64,000 nt of DNA from Desulforamulus hydrothermalis Lam5 = DSM 18033 (GTDB lineage: Bacteria > Bacillota > Desulfotomaculia > Desulfotomaculales > Desulfotomaculaceae), in assembly GCF_000315365.1 (NCBI RefSeq), contig NZ_CAOS01000014.1, positions 59,940 to 123,939 on the forward strand, in the 5' to 3' direction. The notes beneath the pieces were generated by a model that worked only from the letters and a program-made list of their open reading frames with translations, searched no databases and was not told the origin of the DNA. The stretch's first letter is position 1. Each line of letters starts with the position of its first letter. The position numbers and the translations under genes are program-made. Positions 55,501-63,261 of this stretch are shown here, in pieces.

Positions 55501-56120
55501 AGGAGCGTGCCGGCAAGCCGAACGCAAGGCTTAATTCCGAGCAGGCTGCAAGACGTGCGGAAGAATTAGCTGGGAGGCTTCAAAAACGCATGGAAGAACT
55601 GGAACAGGAAAAAAGGCTTTCACCCTTGCCTCCAGTGATTATTGGCGGGGCTTTAGTCATACCTGCTTCTCTGTTGAATTCTACGGAAGATACTTGCTCT
55701 CCGGGCTTGTTTGGACAGAACACCCATGCGGTCGAAATAGCTGCAATGCAGGCAGTGATGATGGTAGAAAGAGAAAAGGGTTATGAGCCTGTTGACGTAA
55801 GCGCAGATAAATGCGGTTATGATATTGAATCCAAAACTGGGAACGGGAAACTGCGGTTCATAGAAGTAAAGGGAAGAACCAGGGGAGCTGCAACCATAAC
55901 GGTAACAAAAAACGAAATCCTTACAGCCCTCAATAAGCCGGATGATTTTATTTTGGCAGTTGTTGAAGTTGACAGTAATAAAGCAAAAGTGTGCTATTTG
56001 AAAAAACCCTTTAGATATCAGCCGGATTTTGCAGCTACAAGCGTTAACTACAGCATTGAAGAACTAATGGCTGTAAGTACTGAAGTCGAGACTAGGGAGA
56101 TGATTTTAGATGGAGTATAA
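52593..56120 (+). CDS. SNF2-family helicase with C-terminal DUF3883 nuclease-like domain
   Basis: Protein of 1175 residues. The SNF2 motor has Walker A DDPGAGKT (129-136), DEAH (230-233), LTATPHNGKEEDF, and in the second lobe ATDAAGEGINLQRA and GRIHRIGQ (about 600-607). A long coiled-coil middle follows. The last 130 residues are a DUF3883-like domain with GYDIES and FIEVKGR (about 1089-1095), an Asp...Glu-x-Lys pattern like a PD-(D/E)xK nuclease core. The ATG at 52593 follows AAGGGG. Its stop overlaps the methylase start. It is the motor of the helicase-methylase-ATPase locus, which probably acts on foreign DNA. Confidence 0.88.
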   Translation: MVRLENLKAGTVVKGILPNGNVTVIDAKWIGNVAIELTYKDNSGNVNNELIYRDKEPMIEIVQAGLPWSFTADGEMLRLASEAYRIKLAHLFDPYLAVHTSMVEPLPHQITAVYGEMLTRQPLRFLLADDPGAGKTIMTGLLIKELLIRGDLKRCLIVTPGNLSEQWQDELDRRFGLPFVIITNDRIESARTGNVFMEIPLCIARLDKLARNEDIQAKLRMTDWDLIVCDEAHKMSASFFGGEVKYTKRYRLGQLLSSITRHFLLLTATPHNGKEEDFQLFMSLIDGDRFEGKFREGYHVTDVSDIMRRMVKEELLKFDGTPLFPERIAYTVNYKLSDEEALLYKEVTEYVREEFNRADNLENEGRKGTVGFALTILQRRLASSPEAIYQSLKRRRERLEKRLNEEKLKKRGLDAANRIFDYPVLSNEDIEELEDAPGNEIEEIEETVIDQATAARTIAELEAEIEKLKVLEAMAYKVRNSGRDRKWDELSKLLQDDRRMFDAEKNREKLIIFTEHKDTLNYLADKIRALLGKQEAVVTIQGGMLREERRKAQEKFTQDKEVRIMVATDAAGEGINLQRAHLMINYDLPWNPNRLEQRFGRIHRIGQTEVCHCWNLVADETREGEVFQRLLKKLEEERRALGGRVFDILGKITFDNKPLRELLIEAIRYGDRPDVKARLYKVLDNSFDREQLKKLFEERALAKNSMDARKVMEIREEMERIEARRLQPHFIESFFISAFRYLGGTIREREPRRYEITHVPAVIRNRDRVIGLGEPVLPRYERVCFEKELINVQGKPLAAFICPGHPLLESVIDLIRERNADVLKRGAILVDETGSSNELRVLFYIENSIQDACTDVNGKRRIVSKQVHFVEIDSNGNKRNAGYAPYLDYRSLKEEEKEKAGKIPEQAGWLKNDIENMAAEYAITELVPRHFEEVKKRKIELVEKTMAAVKDRLTKEINYWDRRSQELKDQERAGKPNARLNSEQAARRAEELAGRLQKRMEELEQEKRLSPLPPVIIGGALVIPASLLNSTEDTCSPGLFGQNTHAVEIAAMQAVMMVEREKGYEPVDVSADKCGYDIESKTGNGKLRFIEVKGRTRGAATITVTKNEILTALNKPDDFILAVVEVDSNKAKVCYLKKPFRYQPDFAATSVNYSIEELMAVSTEVETREMILDGV

Positions 56121-58947
56121 GAAAAAATTAATTGAGGTGGCACTGCCTCTTGAAGCGATAAATGATGCTTCAGCCTATGATAAAATGCCAGGCATAGGAC
56201 CGCATCCGAAAGGGATTCATCATTGGTGGGCCAGACTACCTTTACCATGTGCAAGAGCGATTTTATTTGCTTCAATTGTTGATGATCCTTCATCTGACCC
56301 TAATTTTTTAGAGAAAACAGAGGAAGAACAAAATCAAGAACGCGAGAGGTTATTCGATATTATTCGATCACTGGTACAAAAGAAAATTCACAATAATCCA
56401 GAAGTTTTTGAAGTGGCATTCAAGGAAATAGAAAGATGTTGCGGACAAGAGATTCCTATCATTTTAGATCCATTTAGTGGTGGGGGTTCAATTCCATTAG
56501 AAGCACAACGTCTGGGGTTGAAATCATATGCAAGCGATCTTAATCCTGTGGCTGTTTTATTGAATAAGGCACAGATTGAAATAGTACCTATGTTTGAATC
56601 ATATCCACCCGTCAATCCGAAAGCCCGAGAAAGCATTGGATATAATATAAAATGGGAAAAAGCCAAATGCCTAGCTGAAGATGTTCGCTATTATGGAGAA
56701 TTGATATTAAATGAAGCACGTTCCCAGTTAAAAGATTTATTTCCTTCGATACAGTTGCCCCCTGAGCATGGAGGTGGAAAAGCTAATGTTTTAACCTGGA
56801 TTTGGGCAAGAACAATAAAGTGTAACAATCCAGCATGTGGGGCAATAACTCCTTTAGTAAAAACTTTTTGGTTAAAAAATAAAAAATCCAGTGAGGAAAA
56901 AGCATGGATAGAACCAATTGTTGACAAAGAACAAAAGAAGGTTTCTTTTAAAGTAAGAATGGGTAAAGGAAAAGCTCCTAATTCACCAAAGCATGGTAGA
57001 GGAGTGAAATTTAAGTGCCTTGTATGCAATGAAATAATTGATGAAGCGCATATCAAGAATGAGGGGATGGCTAAAAGAATTGGTTTTAAGCTTATGGCTA
57101 TTGTTGCTGAAGGAAACGGGAAAAAACTCTATCTATCACCTGATTCAGAGCATGAAAAGGTTGCATTGCAAGCTAAACCAAGTTGGTTTCCCGATACAGA
57201 GCTGTCAACTCATCCCCAATATATGGCTGCTCCACGATATGGTATGGTGTTTCATGGTGATTTGTTTACTCCTAGACAATTAGAAGCACTCAATGTTTTA
57301 AGTCGGTTAGTTCAGCAAATGTATGATCGTGTTATGAGTGATGCTAATATAGCATTTAGAGATAGAAATTATGTAGATAAACCTTTAAGTGAAGGTGGTA
57401 ATGGACCAAGAGCATATGCCGATGTTATAACTATGTTTTTATCATTTGCTATTGATCGGTTAGCAGATTTTAATTGTTCTTTAAGTACTTGGAAACCAAG
57501 CGGGGAACAGCAGATGCATGTTTTCACACGTGGAGCTTTACCAATGGCTTGGGATTTTGCAGAAGCAAACATTATTGGAGAAAAGGCAATTTGTTGGAAA
57601 AATGCAGTTGAAATTACTGCTGATGCTATTGAGACTATTTACGTTAAAGCAAACTATATTGGCATTGTAGATCAAATTGATGCTTCTAATCTTAAGCAAT
57701 TGAAATTTGAAAAACTAGTAATTAGTACTGATCCACCTTATTATGATAATATTCCGTATGCGGACCTATCAGATTTCTTTTATGTTTGGTTAAGAAGGAA
57801 TTTAGTGAGAATTTTCCCTAAAGAATTTAGTACTTTACTTGTACCCAAATTTCAGGAATTAGTAGCAGATGCACAAAGATTTGGAAATAAAGAAAATGCT
57901 AAGGAACATTTTGAATCTGGATTTAAAAAAACATTTTCTAGCTTAAAAGAAAAATTAGACAGCCGTTTTCCTATGACTGTATATTATGCTTTCAAACAAA
58001 CTGATGAAGATGAGTCAGACGATGGTTCGGATGATGCCAATTTTTCAATTACAACAACTGGTTGGGAAACAATGCTTGAAGCTCTTATTACAACAGGCTT
58101 CCAGATCACTGCCACATGGCCGGTACGGGCCTCACAAAAATGGAGAATGCGTGCAATGGGAGCTAATGCATTAGCATCATATATTGTACTTGTATGTAGA
58201 CCGCGCTCAGAATCGGCCCAGATTGCCACTCGCCGTGAATTTGTTAATTCTTTACGTAGAGAACTACCGTTAGCGCTAAAAAATTTACAAAACGGTAACA
58301 TAGCGCCTGTTGACCTTGCGCAGGCGGCTATTGGACCAGGAATGTCTGTATTTTCCCGTTACTCAAAAGTGCTGGAAGCAGATGGTACTCCTATGACAGT
58401 ACGTACAGCCTTGCAAATTATCAACCAGGAGTTGGATGCTTACCTTACGGCACAGGAAGGCGAGATGGATTCTGACAGCCGTTTCTGTGTAGCATGGTAT
58501 GAGCAATTCGGGATGAATGAAGCTCCTTTCGGCGAGGCCGATGTGTTAGCCCGTGCTAAAAATACTTCAGTAGGAAGATTAGAGGAAAAAGGCGTAGTCT
58601 ACTCGGCAAAAGGAAAGGTGAGGCTTCTTAAACGTGAAGAACTGGATGAAAAATGGTCTCCTGTATCGTCTTTGAGCAGCTACATGATTTGGATGTGCAC
58701 GCAGCAGCTGGTTAAAACCCTGGAAAACGAAGGAGAGATTAAGGCCGCAGAACTTGTTCATAAAATGCGCAGCGATGTTGTCGAAAACGCCAAGTCGCTG
58801 GTGTACAGGCTTTATACCATTGCAGAGCGAAAGGGATGGACTGAAGAAGCCTATGCATACAATGCTTTGGTTGTATCATGGCCGGATATACAGAAAAAGG
58901 CGTCGGAGCTTGCTGCAAGGTCATATGAGCAGCAATCACTTTTTTAG
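56110..58947 (+). CDS. DUF1156 DNA methyltransferase
   Basis: Protein of 945 residues. The N-terminal DUF1156 region leads into SAM-binding ILDPFSGGGSIPLEA (Asp120), a long zinc-ribbon-like insert (CNNPACG ... CLVC), and catalytic STDPPYYDNIPYADLSDFF (541-546 DPPYYD), the adenine-methylase type DPPY motif. The fold is split by the insert, as in other DUF1156 methylases. It overlaps the helicase by 11 nt and lies 25 bp before the ATPase gene. Base composition is clearly more AT-rich than the core region. It probably marks host DNA so that the helicase does not attack it. Confidence 0.9.
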   Translation: MEYKKKLIEVALPLEAINDASAYDKMPGIGPHPKGIHHWWARLPLPCARAILFASIVDDPSSDPNFLEKTEEEQNQERERLFDIIRSLVQKKIHNNPEVFEVAFKEIERCCGQEIPIILDPFSGGGSIPLEAQRLGLKSYASDLNPVAVLLNKAQIEIVPMFESYPPVNPKARESIGYNIKWEKAKCLAEDVRYYGELILNEARSQLKDLFPSIQLPPEHGGGKANVLTWIWARTIKCNNPACGAITPLVKTFWLKNKKSSEEKAWIEPIVDKEQKKVSFKVRMGKGKAPNSPKHGRGVKFKCLVCNEIIDEAHIKNEGMAKRIGFKLMAIVAEGNGKKLYLSPDSEHEKVALQAKPSWFPDTELSTHPQYMAAPRYGMVFHGDLFTPRQLEALNVLSRLVQQMYDRVMSDANIAFRDRNYVDKPLSEGGNGPRAYADVITMFLSFAIDRLADFNCSLSTWKPSGEQQMHVFTRGALPMAWDFAEANIIGEKAICWKNAVEITADAIETIYVKANYIGIVDQIDASNLKQLKFEKLVISTDPPYYDNIPYADLSDFFYVWLRRNLVRIFPKEFSTLLVPKFQELVADAQRFGNKENAKEHFESGFKKTFSSLKEKLDSRFPMTVYYAFKQTDEDESDDGSDDANFSITTTGWETMLEALITTGFQITATWPVRASQKWRMRAMGANALASYIVLVCRPRSESAQIATRREFVNSLRRELPLALKNLQNGNIAPVDLAQAAIGPGMSVFSRYSKVLEADGTPMTVRTALQIINQELDAYLTAQEGEMDSDSRFCVAWYEQFGMNEAPFGEADVLARAKNTSVGRLEEKGVVYSAKGKVRLLKREELDEKWSPVSSLSSYMIWMCTQQLVKTLENEGEIKAAELVHKMRSDVVENAKSLVYRLYTIAERKGWTEEAYAYNALVVSWPDIQKKASELAARSYEQQSLF

Positions 58948-58972
58948 TTGGGGATTAAGGAGGTAATGAGTG

Positions 58973-61900
58973 ATGAGTGAAAATGTAAATATTATTAACC
59001 AGGGATTCAGATATCTTTTAAAAGCCTTGGCCCCCTATGTAGCGCGTGAACTCCGGATCGAATATAAAGGCGAATGGTGGAGTGAAGGAGTTCTTAACAC
59101 ATTAAGGGATGAACAGCGGAAAGGGCTCCCGGAAAAAGGTGATTGGGCTGAACTTGTTGATTCTCTCGATATTATGCGTTGCCTCACGTTAATTGATGTG
59201 CACTGGGTAAACATTTTTAAACGTAAATTAAGCATTGATCACAGGAACTGGACGAAAGAACTTATAGGTGTCCGGCATAAATGTGCTCATATCGGTGGTC
59301 AGGATTTTGATACCGATTATGCTTGGCGTGCACTGGATACCATGGCGCGTTTATGCGAGCAGATCGATGCTGAGAGTACTGAGGAGATAAGAACTTTGAT
59401 CAGGAAAATCCGTTATGGGACTCCTGAAGCTTCTATATATTCTAATAATGGTGCTGTTTCTGCTCAAACAACAACTACCAAGATAGATAAGAGCGGTGTT
59501 CTTTCCAACCCACCGCTTTCAGGGCTTCCTTCCTGGAGATATGTGATTGAACCGCATCCTGATGTCGCCCAGGGAAGATACAGAAATGCGGAGTTTGCTG
59601 CTGACCTTGCTCAGGTGGCTCGTGGCGAAGGATCTATAGAATATAAAGACCCGGTGGAATTCTTTGCCCGGACATATATAACTGAAGGAATGACAGGCCT
59701 TCTTGTCCAGGCTTTAAGGCGTGTGGCAGGAAAAGACGGAGAACCCGTTATCCAACTCAAAACTGCCTTTGGCGGCGGAAAGACCCACAGTATGTTGGCA
59801 CTGTATCACTTGCTGAGGGGACAGGCTTCTATAGACAAGATGCCGAATGTTAAGCCGGTACTTGAAAGAGCTGGGCTTTCATCGGTTGTAAAAACCAATG
59901 TTGCTGTTCTTGTTGGTACGGCTCTCGACCCTTCCAAAAGCAAAAGACCGCCTAAATATCCCGGCATTACTATTAATACACTATGGGGTGAAATGGCGGC
60001 GCAACTTGCTGAGCAGGCAGGCGATTTAAGCTTATATGATTATGTAAAAGAGGCTGATAAGAAAGGTGTTTCACCTGGTTCAGAAGCGTTAACTAAACTT
60101 TTTGATGCTTGCGGCCCTTGTTTAATACTAATTGATGAGCTCGTAGCCTATGCCAAAAAGTTGTATGGTGTTGCCGGACTGCCTGCAGGTAGTTTTGATA
60201 ATTTGATTTCATTCATTCAAGAATTGACTGAAGCTGCTCGTGCCAGTAAGAACAGTCTTGTTGTTGCTTCTATACCTGAGTCTGACATTGAAATTGGTGG
60301 TGAGGCTGGAAAGATCGCCCTTGAGACTATTGAGCATACCTTTGGTAGGATGGAAGCAATATGGAAACCGGTAGGCGCAAATGAAGGATTTGAAATTGTG
60401 AGGAGGAGACTATTTCTTCCACCGCAAGATCCAGCTTCACTTGAGCAGGTATGCCGTGCCTTTAGCGAAATGTATAATCAGAGTTCATCAGACTTCCCAC
60501 TGGAATGTAAAGAATTGGAATACTATGAAAGGTTGAAGTCGTGTTATCCAATTCACCCGGAAGTGTTTGACCGTTTGTATAGTGATTGGGCAACTCTGGA
60601 ACGTTTTCAGAGAACCCGTGGCGTATTAAGGCTTATGGCTGCAGTTATTCATGATCTCTGGATGAAAAATGACGGCGGTCTGTTAATCATGCCTTCTTCC
60701 ATAGCATTGGATAATCCGAATATAAGAGAAGAACTGACGCGACATCTGCCTGAAGGCTGGAATGCGGTTATTGATAAAGAGACCGACGGACGAAATTCAA
60801 TACCATATGCGATTGAGGAGAAAAATCCCCGCTTTTCGAGGTGCCTGGCTGCCAGAAGAGTGGCAAGAACGATCATGCTTGGAAGCGCACCATCAGTAAA
60901 GGAACAGCGTAACAGAGGTATTGAAGTTACCAGGATTAGACTGGGTGTGGTGCAACCGGGTGAACAGGTTTCGGTATTTAACGATGCTCTGTCTCATCTT
61001 CAGAACCAGCTTGCATACCTGTACAGCGATATGTCAAATAACCGTTTCTGGTATGATACAAGGCCTACACTTCGTAAAACTGTTGAAGACAGAGCTGTGC
61101 AGATCCCTGCGCCGGAGGTTGAATATGAGATAGAGCGCAGACTCAAGGCTATAAGGGAACGCGGCGAATTTGCGGGTGTTCACAGTTGCCCTTCGTCATC
61201 ACTTGATATACCTGATGAGCAGACTGTAAGGCTTGTAGTTTTGGCACCGGATTTTACCCATAAACAGGGAAGTAATAGCAGCAAGGCGATCGAAAAAGCG
61301 AGCGATATACTTAATAACCGTGGCACTTCGCCGAGAATGTACAGGAATATGCTGGCTTTTGTGGTTCCGGACAGCGAAATTATACTGAGCCTTACATCTG
61401 AAGTGAGAAAGTATTTGGCGTGGAAGTCTATTATTGATGATGTGGAAAGCCTTAATCTTGATATTGCTCAACAGAGGGAAGCCAACACCAGCATGAGAAG
61501 AAGCGATGAAACTGTGGAGTTAAGGATGAAAGAAGCATATTGCTGGTTGCTTGTGCCGGTACAAGATGGATCTAACCCGATAGAGTGGGAGAAGACAAGG
61601 ATAAGTGGCGGTTCTGAAACCCATATTATAAAAGCATCTAAAAAAATGGTCCAGATGGAACAGCTTATTACAAGATGGTCTCCAGCCCTCTTGAGAATGG
61701 AACTTGATCGCTGGCTTTGGAAAGATCAACAGCACATACAAATAAAGAAGCTTTGGGAATATCTGAGCAGCTACTGCTATTTGCCAAGACTTAAGAATGT
61801 CGATGTACTTTTGGATACCATTAAAAATGGGCTAGGCTCAGATGAGTACTTTGCATATGCTGAAGGTATTACTGACGAGGGACGTTATCTGGCTCTTAAG

Positions 61901-62380
61901 TTTAACCAATCATCTGGATTTTATGTAGATATTAACGGATATCTTGTAAGACCTGAGGCCGCGAAAGCTCAGATTGAAAAAGAGAGGATTGAAAAGGAAA
62001 GAGATAAAACTCATGCAGGTATTACTTATCCTGGAGAAAGTGCACAAATTCCGACCCCGGTTTTTCGGGATCCGGTAGCAGATGACAGTATTACAACAAT
62101 AGTGCCCAGCGATGTTACTAATCCTCAAGTACTTCAGAGTAAAAAGCCGAAGAGGTTTTACGCTACTGTTAAACTCGATACTTCGAGAATTGGAAGAGAT
62201 GCCGGACGGATTGCGGAGGAGATTGTACAGCATCTAAACCTTCTTTCAGGTGCCAATGTTGAAGTTACGATGGAAATACAGGCTGAAATTGCTGACGGGG
62301 TACCAGATAATGTTGTCAGGACAGTAACTGAAAATTGCCGGACGCTTAAATTTACAAATTTTGCTTTTGAAGAAGAGTAA
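58973..62380 (+). CDS. DUF499 ATPase with N-terminal HEPN domain
   Basis: Protein of 1135 residues. The N-terminal 130 residues are a Swt1-like HEPN domain with the Rx4H motif RHKCAH (Arg101, His106), the active-site signature of HEPN RNases. The DUF499 region then has Walker A FGGGKT (266-271) and Walker B LILIDE (384-389), followed by large alpha/beta and coiled-coil parts. ATG 58973 is 10 nt from GGAGG; a nearer ATG gives a short frame only. It is the third large gene of the helicase-methylase-ATPase set. The RNase call is inference from the motif. Confidence 0.88.
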   Translation: MSENVNIINQGFRYLLKALAPYVARELRIEYKGEWWSEGVLNTLRDEQRKGLPEKGDWAELVDSLDIMRCLTLIDVHWVNIFKRKLSIDHRNWTKELIGVRHKCAHIGGQDFDTDYAWRALDTMARLCEQIDAESTEEIRTLIRKIRYGTPEASIYSNNGAVSAQTTTTKIDKSGVLSNPPLSGLPSWRYVIEPHPDVAQGRYRNAEFAADLAQVARGEGSIEYKDPVEFFARTYITEGMTGLLVQALRRVAGKDGEPVIQLKTAFGGGKTHSMLALYHLLRGQASIDKMPNVKPVLERAGLSSVVKTNVAVLVGTALDPSKSKRPPKYPGITINTLWGEMAAQLAEQAGDLSLYDYVKEADKKGVSPGSEALTKLFDACGPCLILIDELVAYAKKLYGVAGLPAGSFDNLISFIQELTEAARASKNSLVVASIPESDIEIGGEAGKIALETIEHTFGRMEAIWKPVGANEGFEIVRRRLFLPPQDPASLEQVCRAFSEMYNQSSSDFPLECKELEYYERLKSCYPIHPEVFDRLYSDWATLERFQRTRGVLRLMAAVIHDLWMKNDGGLLIMPSSIALDNPNIREELTRHLPEGWNAVIDKETDGRNSIPYAIEEKNPRFSRCLAARRVARTIMLGSAPSVKEQRNRGIEVTRIRLGVVQPGEQVSVFNDALSHLQNQLAYLYSDMSNNRFWYDTRPTLRKTVEDRAVQIPAPEVEYEIERRLKAIRERGEFAGVHSCPSSSLDIPDEQTVRLVVLAPDFTHKQGSNSSKAIEKASDILNNRGTSPRMYRNMLAFVVPDSEIILSLTSEVRKYLAWKSIIDDVESLNLDIAQQREANTSMRRSDETVELRMKEAYCWLLVPVQDGSNPIEWEKTRISGGSETHIIKASKKMVQMEQLITRWSPALLRMELDRWLWKDQQHIQIKKLWEYLSSYCYLPRLKNVDVLLDTIKNGLGSDEYFAYAEGITDEGRYLALKFNQSSGFYVDINGYLVRPEAAKAQIEKERIEKERDKTHAGITYPGESAQIPTPVFRDPVADDSITTIVPSDVTNPQVLQSKKPKRFYATVKLDTSRIGRDAGRIAEEIVQHLNLLSGANVEVTMEIQAEIADGVPDNVVRTVTENCRTLKFTNFAFEEE

Positions 62381-62453
62381 TACTGTTTTGTCTAATTATC
62401 GGATAATAAAAAACTATTAAGGAACTTAGACTATCCGCTGAGTAGCAAGAGAC

Positions 62454-62630
62454 ATGGACAATATCTTCATCAAGACCGACCCGGCAGGCAACATCAAACC
62501 GGACAAGGAAAAATCAACTGAGAAAATCGATGGCGCGGTAGCTACGATTATGGCTCTTGATCGGGCCATACGCTGTGGTAATGACAATAACGAAAGTGTA
62601 TATGATGAGCGAGGACTGATTATTATATAA
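62454..62630 (+). pseudogene. phage terminase large subunit, C-terminal remnant
   Basis: 58 codons in frame (MDNIFIKTDPAGNIKPDKEK, then STEKIDGAVATIMALDRAI and a stop) match the C-terminal nuclease end of phage large terminase. The rest of the gene is missing: a stop codon lies in frame just upstream. It shows past phage sequence between the defence locus and the DUF1413 gene. Confidence 0.75.
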
Positions 62631-62737
62631 AAAGAATAATGTTTATAATGAAAAACATATTGACGAAAATTCTTTTCTGGTTTATAATGATAAACAGAAT
62701 GATTAATCATTATAAAAATCAGAAAGGTGGTTTATTT

Positions 62738-63091
62738 ATGGCTAAATTAATTCAAGTATCGTTTACAGATGATGAATACAATGAATTGGAACGGCGTGCA
62801 AGGGATAGTGGCGTTTCAATTACTCACTTCATTAAAAGTAGAGTTCTGGAAAATACGGAATTTCAGAAATGGTTTTCAGAGCTTTTGCTTCGTGTCGAAC
62901 GAATCCCAACAGGCACTAATTTTAATATAAAAGCAGTACTTGCTACAGATTGGATTAACATCAATAAGGGGGTTAGATTGGCACTAGGTAGGGCATTTTA
63001 CAATCACGTTATTGCTGGTAAGGTTACTGGAGTCAAAGCAACAGATAAGGACTCTGCAAATACTCAATGGTATGTGAAGGGGGTGAATTGA
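62738..63091 (+). CDS. DUF1413 protein with N-terminal ribbon-helix-helix-like region
   Basis: Protein of 117 residues. The first 45 residues, MAKLIQVSFTDDEYNELERR, resemble a ribbon-helix-helix or CopG-type DNA-binding unit. The second half (RIPTGTNFNIKAV, WININKGVRLALGRAFYN, KDSANTQWYVK) is DUF1413. The ATG at 62738 follows AAAGGTGG; earlier in-frame starts lack a ribosome site. It overlaps the next gene by 1 nt (TGATG), an arrangement like an antitoxin before a toxin, but no toxin domain is known for the partner, which is cut by an IS. Confidence 0.75.
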   Translation: MAKLIQVSFTDDEYNELERRARDSGVSITHFIKSRVLENTEFQKWFSELLLRVERIPTGTNFNIKAVLATDWININKGVRLALGRAFYNHVIAGKVTGVKATDKDSANTQWYVKGVN

Positions 63092-63261
63092 TGAACGCAG
63101 AAGCAATTTTAATGAATAAAGCTGGTATCCTAAATAGTGTAATTTTGGCAGTTGAAGCTGTTTTACGAGCAACTTACCCAAATACAAGTTCTTCGAACGA
63201 AATTTTCAATCGATTGCCTACTTCTGTTCAAACTAGTATTACGGCAATTGCTAGCAGATAT
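63091..63261 (+). pseudogene. gene truncated by an IS21-family insertion
   Basis: ATG 63091 overlaps the DUF1413 stop. The frame gives MNAEAILMNKAGILNSVILA, then AVLRATYPNTSSSNEIFNRL, a helical segment. From 63262 the sequence is the left end of an IS21-family element, so the last residues before the stop at 63294 come from the element. The gene is therefore 5' part only, about 57 residues. Its family is not recognised. Together with the DUF1413 gene it may be the second member of a two-gene module. Confidence 0.6.

Noticed and set aside
62426..62710. Minus-strand frame over the terminase remnant
   Set aside because: The plus strand gives a clear terminase C-terminus, so the opposite frame is a shadow.
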